A DNA stretch of 5,716 nucleotides from Oligoflexales bacterium (GTDB lineage: Bacteria; Bdellovibrionota_B; Oligoflexia; Oligoflexales; CACXFL01), in assembly GCA_028282865.1 (NCBI GenBank), contig JANQHA010000085.1:1-5716 (forward strand), written 5' to 3'. Under the pieces are notes generated by a model. The model made no database searches, was not told the DNA's origin, and was given only the letters and a program-made list of their open reading frames with translations. Shown here in pieces: positions 1 to 5,607 of the stretch. The number at the start of each line of letters is the position of its first letter. Position 1 is the first letter of the stretch. Position numbers and translations under genes: made by a program.

Positions 1-1213
1 CATTTAAACTCTGACCAGACTCATCAATAAATCCCCATTTATCAAACGAAATCGCTACGGCCGCGATTCCGTCTGAAAAATCTCTGGCATTTTGAAATCT
101 AGGTTCCTCATTATTTAGATATCGGCCAGATTGAGTAATAAAGCCAATTTTATCGCCGACCTTTACCCTAGCGTAACCATTAGAAAATGGGTAAGCGGCA
201 TCAAACTTAGACTTCGTATCTGCCAACAATGTGCCTGCACGGTCAATATAACCCCATTTATCGTCCTCGAACTTTACTGCCGCGAAACCCTCGGAAAAAG
301 ACTTTGCCTCTTTAAATTTGGCTTCTAAGCCGGGAGGGTGGACACCGCGCCTATCAATATACCCCCATAAACCGCTTTTAAGCTGCACTGGAGCAACCCC
401 ACTAGAAAAAACACTTGCCCGAGCAAATTGAGGCTCTAGTTTTGGCGGAGATATTCCTGAGCGGTTTATAAAACCCCATTTACCATTCAAAACGACGGTC
501 GCCAGGTCTTCAGAAAAAGGAATAGCAAAATCATATATCGGCCCTTTCTCACCATTTAGATATTCGCCTTGCCTATCAAAAAAACCGTATTTAAAATCGG
601 TTTGCGCAAGAGCTAAACCTCTAGAAAACTCGGCGGCAATATAGCCAAATTTAGGTTTCATCCCCGGAGCAAACTTACCGGACCGGTCAATAAAGCCTAT
701 ATAATCTCTAACCCCAAGTCGTGCCAACCCCTCATGGAAAGAGCCCAGGAAAAATCTAGGAAATTTTAGAATTATTACGTTGGGGTTTCTAGCATTTCTT
801 ATATTACAAACTTCTTCTGGGTCTCCTATTTCTATATCGAAGATATCACTAGCGGCAAATAACCTGTTTAGATCAATAGACAGTTCTTCACCTAGTTTAG
901 TTTTCGAAACCATTGTCTGTAAGGGATTTTTAACATGTTTAAGATGCTGGGAAAATTGATGACTCTCCATTTTATCGACTTTTACGTAAGCAGGCTGCTC
1001 GTTGCACACGGATCTGTAGTTTTCCAGAACTGGTCGCTTGGAGCATTTAAGCCGACAAACGAGTTCGGTAGATTTATCTTCTGAGTCTACTAAAAAGAAT
1101 AAGTAGGGTGTTCCGAAGCTATCTTCAGCAATAAAATCTTTTGTCTCACCACCAGGAAGTACTTTACACGACGAGATAACAAGTATTGTGGCTGCTAGGA
1201 CTAGACGACACAT
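1..1213 (-). CDS. WG-repeat lipoprotein, partial at C-terminus (paralogue of the gene at 1243-2766)
   Basis: Open frame of 404 codons from ATG at 1213 to the left edge with no stop, so the C-terminus is missing. A strong Shine-Dalgarno GGAGG (1220-1224) lies 6 nt before the start. Residues 1-16 form a short lipoprotein signal ending in the lipobox I-S-S-C, with Cys16 as the predicted lipidated residue. Lys17 follows, so outer-membrane sorting is likely by the usual +2 rule. Residues 17-150 are an N-terminal domain I do not recognise, with Cys at 53, 57, 70 and 136. From about residue 159 there are seven WG-type repeats, with the WG position at 172, 209, 246, 283, 320, 356 and 393. Four carry Trp-Gly; the others have I-G, Y-G and I-G. 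It starts 29 nt after the stop of its paralogue, so co-transcription is likely. WG (KWG) repeats usually form surface or binding modules. The ligand and role here are unknown. Confidence 0.9.
   Translation of the reverse strand, partial: MCRLVLAATILVISSCKVLPGGETKDFIAEDSFGTPYLFFLVDSEDKSTELVCRLKCSKRPVLENYRSVCNEQPAYVKVDKMESHQFSQHLKHVKNPLQTMVSKTKLGEELSIDLNRLFAASDIFDIEIGDPEEVCNIRNARNPNVIILKFPRFFLGSFHEGLARLGVRDYIGFIDRSGKFAPGMKPKFGYIAAEFSRGLALAQTDFKYGFFDRQGEYLNGEKGPIYDFAIPFSEDLATVVLNGKWGFINRSGISPPKLEPQFARASVFSSGVAPVQLKSGLWGYIDRRGVHPPGLEAKFKEAKSFSEGFAAVKFEDDKWGYIDRAGTLLADTKSKFDAAYPFSNGYARVKVGDKIGFITQSGRYLNNEEPRFQNARDFSDGIAAVAISFDKWGFIDESGQSLN
2..739 (-). repeat. Seven WG-type protein repeats, 36-37 residues each
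   Basis: Within the partial lipoprotein, a unit of the form F-S-x-G-x-A-x-V ... W-G-[FY]-I-D-x-x-G ... P-x-F recurs. The spacings between WG positions are 37, 37, 37, 37, 36 and 37 residues (about 111 bp). The extra residue relative to the 36-residue unit of the neighbouring gene is not always in the same place: sometimes it lies before WG (F269 to W283 is 14), sometimes after it (Y209 to F233 is 24). The array continues past the left edge. Confidence 0.85.
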
Positions 1214-1242
1214 GCAAAGCCTCCGAGTTCAAATTTTAGAGT

Positions 1243-2766
1243 CTATTGAATATTTTTATACTTAAATGTCAAAACCGCAGTTCCTTGGGTATTTATGTAG
1301 TGCCAATCTTTTCCTAACTGAACTGCAGCTAAATTTTCAGAAAAACCTCGAGCATAAGTATACTTAAGACCTAGACCACCTGGAAATTGGCCCTTATTAT
1401 TTATGAAACCCCATTTCGTATTATTTTTATCCTTTTCGCTGGTAGTCACCGCTGCCAAATCATCAGAAAAACTAAGAGCACCTTGAAATTTTTGCGGTTC
1501 CGTTTTTAATTCCTGCCCAGAAGTATGGATAAATAACCAACCATCATCTACTACAGAAGCAAATCCTTGAGAGAAGGATCGAGCATAGTCAAATCGAAGC
1601 CCAAGATTCTCTGCAAGCTCTCCAGTAGACTCTTCTATAAACCCCCACTTGAGATTACTCATATTATTCTTTTCTTTTTTCTTACCTAACATCGCTACAG
1701 GAGCTAGGCCTTCGGAAAAATAACCAACTTTATCGTATTTAGGTTTTTGACCTTTTAAGTTATTACCAGAACTATCAATAAAGCCCCACTTGCCGTTAAG
1801 TCTAACAGCCGCAAAACCTCCAGAGAAATTTCCGACATGATCGTATTTAGGTTTCTCGTTATTCAGATTTATGCCCGACTTGTTAATAAAGCCCCATTTT
1901 TTACCGATTCGAACCGCCGCGAAGCCTCCGGAAAAACTCATAGCACAATCAAACCTTGGCCCGAGGTTCTCAGCAAATTCACCAGTTGTGTCAACAAAAC
2001 CCCACTTACTACCAACTCGAACGGGGGCAAGACCTTCAGAAAAATGCCGCACGTAATCAAATCGAGCTGCGAGGCTCTCAGCAAATTCACCAGTTGTATC
2101 AATAAAACCCCATTTTTTATTTATTTCGACCGCTGCGTATCCCTCAGAAAAATCTTCAGCATAACCAAACTCAGGCTCCTCACCCGTCAGGTAGTCACCG
2201 GACTTCTTAATGTAGCCCCACTTCTTACCCACTCGAACCACGGCCCGACCCTGGTGAAAATCACCGAAATACCACCCCGATTTTAGCTTGAGGCTAATAA
2301 CTTTCGGTTGATGCTTGCTCCTTTTAATCTCGCAGACTTTTTTAGGATCACCTAAGCTGGCATCGAAACTTTTGCTATCATTCTTGCCATTAAATAAAAC
2401 ATTTAGCTCGTTGGATAAGCCCTCATCAAGCGGGTGATTCATAGTCATAATATAGTGAGGATCGCGAATATATTTAAAATACTTAGCAAGCTGCGTAGGT
2501 GCCAAAAGATTTGGCTCTACATAAGAAGCTTGATCGTTATGGTCGCTACAAAGTTTTTTATAATTAACTGCATTCGGCTCGCCAGTACATTTACGACGAC
2601 AAATAAGCTCGGTAGACTTATCCTCAGAATCTACTAAAAAAAATAGGTAGGGAGTTCCGGAACTATCACTAACTATTAAGTCTTTAGTTAAGCTATCCGG
2701 GCGCAGCGATTTACAAGAAGATAGCAATGATATTAATATCCCCATCCGTAGGATAAATTGAGCCAT
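1243..2766 (-). CDS. WG-repeat lipoprotein, complete, nine repeats
   Basis: This is a 507-residue protein starting at ATG 2766, with GGAGG at 2773-2777 6 nt upstream, the same arrangement as in its downstream paralogue. Residues 1-18 are a lipoprotein signal with lipobox L-S-S-C; Cys18 is the predicted lipidation site and Lys19 follows, consistent with the outer membrane. Residues 19-165 form an N-terminal domain with Cys56, Cys60, Cys73 and Cys145, matching the four cysteines of the paralogue and suggesting disulfides in the periplasm or outside. Residues 170-500 carry nine WG-type repeats, with Trp at 183, 219, 255, 291, 327, 374, 410, 452 and 488. Seven are W-G; W410-L and W488-H are variants. 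Lys/Asn-rich insertions at about 360-371 and 443-450 break the regular spacing. The final repeat runs to the C-terminus. It lies 67 nt after murI and 29 nt before the second lipoprotein. WG repeats suggest a binding or surface role; no enzymatic motif is visible. Confidence 0.93.
   Translation of the reverse strand: MAQFILRMGILISLLSSCKSLRPDSLTKDLIVSDSSGTPYLFFLVDSEDKSTELICRRKCTGEPNAVNYKKLCSDHNDQASYVEPNLLAPTQLAKYFKYIRDPHYIMTMNHPLDEGLSNELNVLFNGKNDSKSFDASLGDPKKVCEIKRSKHQPKVISLKLKSGWYFGDFHQGRAVVRVGKKWGYIKKSGDYLTGEEPEFGYAEDFSEGYAAVEINKKWGFIDTTGEFAESLAARFDYVRHFSEGLAPVRVGSKWGFVDTTGEFAENLGPRFDCAMSFSGGFAAVRIGKKWGFINKSGINLNNEKPKYDHVGNFSGGFAAVRLNGKWGFIDSSGNNLKGQKPKYDKVGYFSEGLAPVAMLGKKKEKNNMSNLKWGFIEESTGELAENLGLRFDYARSFSQGFASVVDDGWLFIHTSGQELKTEPQKFQGALSFSDDLAAVTTSEKDKNNTKWGFINNKGQFPGGLGLKYTYARGFSENLAAVQLGKDWHYINTQGTAVLTFKYKNIQ
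1246..2259 (-). repeat. Nine WG-type protein repeats with 36-residue (108-bp) period
   Basis: The distances between the nine Trp residues are 36, 36, 36, 36, 47, 36, 42 and 36. The two exceptions equal 36+11 and 36+6 and coincide with Lys/Asn-rich insertions. The consensus is F-S-[EG]-G-[LF]-A-[AP]-V-x5-K-W-G-F-I-x-x-[ST]-G followed by about 15 variable residues ending near [FY]-D-x-[AV]. The Phe-to-Trp distance is 13 and Trp-to-next-Phe is 23 in the regular units. Confidence 0.9.
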
Positions 2767-2789
2767 ACCGAACCTCCATCAATTCATCT

Positions 2790-2818
2790 AGGATATCAAA
2801 TAGACCCATAGTGAGCAA
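2790..2818 (-). promoter_or_regulatory. Possible internal promoter before the lipoprotein pair
   Basis: Reading the minus strand, TTGCTC (2813-2818) is followed after 17 nt by TATCCT (2790-2795). The -10 is preceded by TGA, giving the extended form TGnTATnnT. It would start transcription about 18 nt before the GGAGG of the complete lipoprotein gene. Only three of six -35 positions match the sigma-70 consensus, so this is tentative. If real, it would let the lipoproteins be expressed apart from murI. Confidence 0.28.
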
Positions 2819-2833
2819 CAATACAGCAGTTTT

Positions 2834-3676
2834 CTATAACTCTAAGGGCTGTATGCCCACCTCTAGACCCATACCTAAAAGAACGTTCTGTAATGCTTTC
2901 ACCCATTCATCATTCTGACTAAAGACGGCAAGGTTTCTAGAACCTGGCAGTTGTTGGCTGGAGTCAATATTGTACCTGTTCTTTTCAAGTACTTCTTTAA
3001 GACGCCTTGCAATAGCTTCTGAAGAATCGACCCAAACTACCGGCCATTTTGCTGCTGCGTCCAGTTCTTCTTTAAGCCAGGGAAAGTGAGTGCAGCCCAG
3101 AACTATTCGATCAACCCGAGGGGTCTGCTCTGCCGTAAAGAAGGGAGAAATAATATCTTGTATGTTTTTAACATCAACCTCGTTACCGCGCAATTTATGC
3201 TCCGCGATATCAACGAGCTGTCTTGAACCAATACATTTAATAGCAACCCCTAAACAAAATTCGCTAATTAAAGCTTTGGTATAAGCGCTCTCGACCGTAC
3301 CGGGAGTCGCAAGAAGGCCAATGCATTTGGTTTTGCTGTCGGCAGCTGCCGGCTTAAGAGCAGGAACCACACCAATAACCTCTAAGCCTGGAAAGCTTTC
3401 CCGAACCGTCGAGAGAGCGTAAGTGCTTGCTGTATTGCAAGCGATAACTAATACATCGACGGCATAGCGGCTAGTCAGCGCCTTGACAAAAGTTAGTACA
3501 CAGCTAACTACTTCTTCCTTAGCTTTAGAACCGTATGGGAAATTTTTAGAGTCTGAGGCATATATGTATCTGGCATTAGGAATATATTCATTTAAGGCTT
3601 TATAAATACTGAGACCACCGACCCCTGAGTCAAACACTGCGATTGTAGGAAAAGTATTGTTATTAGTAACCGACAA
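2834..3676 (-). CDS. murI: Glutamate racemase
   Basis: Interconverts L- and D-glutamate in the cytoplasm, supplying the D-Glu at position 2 of the peptidoglycan stem peptide. At 280 residues it has normal family length. The family signatures are in order: FDSGVGGLS at 15-23, with Asp16 and Ser17 of the active site; FPYG at 46-49; ACNTAS at 79-84 with catalytic Cys80; GVVPALKPA at 102-110; and LGCTHFPWL at 193-201 with catalytic Cys195 and His197. The start is TTG at 3676. An in-frame TGA at 3683-3685 leaves no earlier start, and no ATG or GTG lies before the FDSGVGG motif. No good Shine-Dalgarno is visible. The start lies inside the end of the upstream peptidase gene (14-nt overlap), so translational coupling is likely. 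No key residue is missing. Confidence 0.97.
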   Translation of the reverse strand: MSVTNNNTFPTIAVFDSGVGGLSIYKALNEYIPNARYIYASDSKNFPYGSKAKEEVVSCVLTFVKALTSRYAVDVLVIACNTASTYALSTVRESFPGLEVIGVVPALKPAAADSKTKCIGLLATPGTVESAYTKALISEFCLGVAIKCIGSRQLVDIAEHKLRGNEVDVKNIQDIISPFFTAEQTPRVDRIVLGCTHFPWLKEELDAAAKWPVVWVDSSEAIARRLKEVLEKNRYNIDSSQQLPGSRNLAVFSQNDEWVKALQNVLLGMGLEVGIQPLEL

Positions 3677-4481
3677 AGTTTTTCAACTGCGCAATAAGTT
3701 TTAGGTAGCTTGACCTAGGTAACGAAGAGGCTTGCTGGTACCTATCGATTTCTTCCCAACTATCAAAAAAGGCACGATGTCTCAGAACCCTAATTAGCTT
3801 ACCCCTATATTTTTTCAAATTTTTATTAGTATCCCAGCGAAAGCCACCAAGTTTTAACTTATCGCCGCCTCGGAAACGTGTTGCGTGAACAAAGTCGCCA
3901 TAACCCTCACTATACGACTGGACTAACATGACCATGTGCTTTTCGTAAATCAAGAGGTCACCAGGTCGTGCATGAGTAAGCTTAGTTCCTAAATCCACTA
4001 GATCGTACAACCCTAATAGGCCTTCTGGAGTTTGGTTGTTTAGCTCCCAAGTAGAAGCGTAATCATAGGGAACACCGGCCTCTCGGTAAACCATATTAAC
4101 AAAATGACTGCAATCAATACCACATTGCTGGCAAGGCTTACAAAGCTCTAAGCGGCTCTTTAAATCAATTTTCTTTTGTCGAACACACCTTCTGCATGCA
4201 AGGCAACTCTTTCGAGAGCCGATACGGCCTCCACCCCAAATATACGGTACATAGCTTAGGCGGCTATAGCGGTGAGCAACTCTGATAAGTCGATCGCGGA
4301 CCCTGACCCGCTGCAGGTCTAAATCTCCCCAGCTGAGTATCCCAGAAATCTTTTTGGGATAATGGCTTTCCACCTTAGGCGCATAATTGAACCCTGTCAC
4401 CTCACTAGCAACACCAGTATGGGGACTAAATACTGCGAAAAGCCAGAGAACGAATCCGGCTAATTTAACCGTTGTGTTCAA
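3663..4481 (-). CDS. Exported NlpC/P60-family cysteine peptidase with six-cysteine insertion
   Basis: A 272-residue protein with an N-terminal signal peptide: Lys6, hydrophobic 7-18, probable cleavage near 25-26. The NlpC/P60 core is recognisable: YIWGGG (80-85), D-C-S-H-F-V (123-128) with nucleophile Cys124, R-P-G-D-L-L-I-Y (172-179), then H-M-V-M-L-V with His182 and F-V-H-A-T with His199. The last two match the Cys-His-His triad of the family, which typically cuts peptidoglycan peptides, often after gamma-D-Glu. Between WGG and DCS lies an unusual insertion with CxxCxxC (93-99) and CxxCxxC (114-120). No SH3 domain is seen; residues 27-75 and 217-272 are unassigned. The start is TTG at 4481, with GAGGT at 4491-4495 9 nt upstream. 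An in-frame TGA at 4494-4496 excludes earlier starts, and the next Met is residue 130. It is the first gene of the minus-strand unit and overlaps murI by 14 nt. Confidence 0.88.
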   Translation of the reverse strand: MNTTVKLAGFVLWLFAVFSPHTGVASEVTGFNYAPKVESHYPKKISGILSWGDLDLQRVRVRDRLIRVAHRYSRLSYVPYIWGGGRIGSRKSCLACRRCVRQKKIDLKSRLELCKPCQQCGIDCSHFVNMVYREAGVPYDYASTWELNNQTPEGLLGLYDLVDLGTKLTHARPGDLLIYEKHMVMLVQSYSEGYGDFVHATRFRGGDKLKLGGFRWDTNKNLKKYRGKLIRVLRHRAFFDSWEEIDRYQQASSLPRSSYLKLIAQLKNFVGY

Positions 4482-4563
4482 AAAACAAACACCTCACTAT
4501 AATTCAGCGCAACCAATAGCCCAAAATAACACCAGAGACAAGAATTTTAGTCAAGTTCAAGTT

Positions 4564-4593
4564 ATTATAGGTATAAGGCGCCGCACGGAGCAA
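4564..4593 (-). promoter_or_regulatory. Candidate sigma-70 promoter for the peptidase-murI-lipoprotein unit
   Basis: On the minus strand, TTGCTC (4588-4593) is separated by 18 nt from a perfect TATAAT (4564-4569). Transcription would start near 4557, giving a leader of about 75 nt before the TTG start at 4481. A tandem CAAGTT CAAGTT (4552-4563) abuts the -10 and covers the predicted start site, so it could be an operator. Alternatives on the same strand are TTGACT (4549-4554) with TGTTAT (4526-4531), and TTGGGC (4519-4524) with TATAGT (4496-4501). The last of these would leave the Shine-Dalgarno at or before the start site. Confidence 0.42.
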
Positions 4594-4599
4594 AGCGCC
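4577..4599. other. Short GC-rich inverted repeat in the divergent intergenic region
   Basis: GGCGC (4577-4581) and GCGCC (4595-4599) can pair around a 13-nt loop, followed on the plus strand by seven A residues. It overlaps the -35 of the minus-strand promoter candidate and would lie in the leader of gluQ. No T-tract follows it on the plus strand, so it does not look like a terminator. The rest of the 157-bp gap (4482-4638) shows no gene. I found -10-like TATTAT (4563-4568) and TATAAG (4572-4577) on the plus strand but no matching -35, so the gluQ promoter is not resolved. Confidence 0.25.
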
Positions 4600-4638
4600 A
4601 AAAAAATAAATCCAAATTAATCAGTAAGTTACAACGAA

Positions 4639-5574
4639 ATGACAGACAAACCTGAGCTAATAACTCGATTTGCCCCTAGCCCGACCGGGTTCCTACATCT
4701 GGGCCATGTAATCTCAGCGATATTCGTCTGGGGCATTGCAAGGGTGCTCGGAGCAAAGGTGATTTTGCGAATAGAAGATCATGATCAGATCCGTTCGCAG
4801 TCCAAATACGAAGAAGCTCTGCTGAAGGACTTAGATTGGCTCGGTTTGATACCAGACGATGGAGTCAGCAGTGTTGAAAAGCCATCGCAGTACCGGCAAA
4901 GTGACCAGCTAACCAGCTACCAGAGCGCTTTAGATTTGCTCCGAGCACAGCAAATTGCTTACGGATGCAGCTGCTCCAGACAAGCCATTAAGTCTCGGCA
5001 ATCTGGATCGCCGGACAAAAGAGAGCTTTTCTATGATAATTTCTGCCGAAAGAAAGAAACCGGGCCAATAGAGCAGAATAGGGTTAGATTGACCGTACCG
5101 GACAAAACTTACTGTTTTCACGATCGGCTGGCCGGCGCACAGGCACAAAACCCGGCCCAACAATGTGGAGATTTCCTCCTTAGAGATAACGATGGTCAAA
5201 TGACCTACCATTTCGCCTGCTCGATTGACGACCTCAATCAAAACATCAACCTTATTATCCGTGGTATTGACCTCATTGAGTCCACTGGCAGGCAAATGTA
5301 CCTAATGGATATTTTGAAACCTAATAGGCCAAAGATCGACTACTATCATCACAACCTGATATATGACGACCTGGGAAAAAAGTTAAGTAAACGAGTCCAA
5401 TCCGACCCAATCCACCTAGCAAGGCAGCAAGGGCTTCCACCAAGCTACGTTATCGGTGAAGCCTTCAAGCAGCTTGGAGCAAGTGAAATTGGAGCAAATC
5501 CTGATCCAGCAGCGATATCCGACTACTTTCATAACTTGCTCTCGCGAACAGATGACGACCGGCACACAACTTGA
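4639..5574 (+). CDS. gluQ: Glutamyl-Q tRNA(Asp) synthetase
   Basis: A truncated relative of glutamyl-tRNA synthetase that attaches glutamate to the queuosine base in the anticodon of tRNA(Asp), not to the 3' end. The 311 residues equal only the catalytic half of GluRS, with no anticodon-binding domain, as expected for this family. Motifs: FAPSPTG (11-17); the HIGH-type signature HLGH (20-23); R-I-E-D (44-47); a zinc site Cys110-x-Cys112 with Tyr132 and Cys136, the same Cys/Cys/Tyr/Cys pattern as the E. coli enzyme; Tyr190 and RGIDL with Arg208, spaced like the E. coli glutamate-binding pair; and the KMSKS-type K-L-S-K-R (248-252). An in-frame TAA at 4618-4620 leaves ATG 4639 as the first start. 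The preceding bases show no clear Shine-Dalgarno. It is divergent from the peptidase gene. The variant IEDHD at 45-49 replaces the IEDLD common in proteobacterial enzymes. Confidence 0.95.
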   Translation: MTDKPELITRFAPSPTGFLHLGHVISAIFVWGIARVLGAKVILRIEDHDQIRSQSKYEEALLKDLDWLGLIPDDGVSSVEKPSQYRQSDQLTSYQSALDLLRAQQIAYGCSCSRQAIKSRQSGSPDKRELFYDNFCRKKETGPIEQNRVRLTVPDKTYCFHDRLAGAQAQNPAQQCGDFLLRDNDGQMTYHFACSIDDLNQNINLIIRGIDLIESTGRQMYLMDILKPNRPKIDYYHHNLIYDDLGKKLSKRVQSDPIHLARQQGLPPSYVIGEAFKQLGASEIGANPDPAAISDYFHNLLSRTDDDRHTT

Positions 5575-5580
5575 TATAAT
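5552..5580 (+). promoter_or_regulatory. Candidate extended -10 promoter overlapping the gluQ stop codon
   Basis: A perfect TATAAT (5575-5580) directly follows the gluQ stop TGA (5572-5574), so the stop codon supplies the TG of an extended -10 (TGnTATAAT). ATGACG (5552-5557), 17 nt upstream, matches four of six -35 bases. Transcription would begin near 5587, about 20 nt before the GTG start at 5608 and just ahead of its Shine-Dalgarno. Confidence 0.45.
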
Positions 5581-5607
5581 TTATAGTGGTAGTAGCGAGG
5601 TTAACCA

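Noticed and set aside
1246..2259. Regular 108-bp spacing as a CRISPR or DNA tandem repeat
   Set aside because: The period is a multiple of three, stays in frame, and keeps protein motifs while the DNA varies. It is a coding repeat.
1837..2286. Plus-strand open frame of 149 codons
   Set aside because: It lies wholly antisense to the WG-repeat array. Its own repeated sequence is just the mirror of those repeats, and it has no convincing start signals.
4577..4606. GC-rich inverted repeat next to a homopolymer run, as a rho-independent terminator
   Set aside because: On the plus strand the run is A, not T. On the minus strand the T-run precedes the hairpin. Neither orientation gives a terminator, and both flanking genes start here.
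4387..4620. Plus-strand open frame ending just before gluQ
   Set aside because: It begins with TTG, lies antisense to the signal peptide of the peptidase, and has no Shine-Dalgarno or protein-like pattern.
4930..5295. Minus-strand open frame of 121 codons
   Set aside because: It is antisense to gluQ, whose motifs and zinc site run through the same stretch. No family resemblance was seen.
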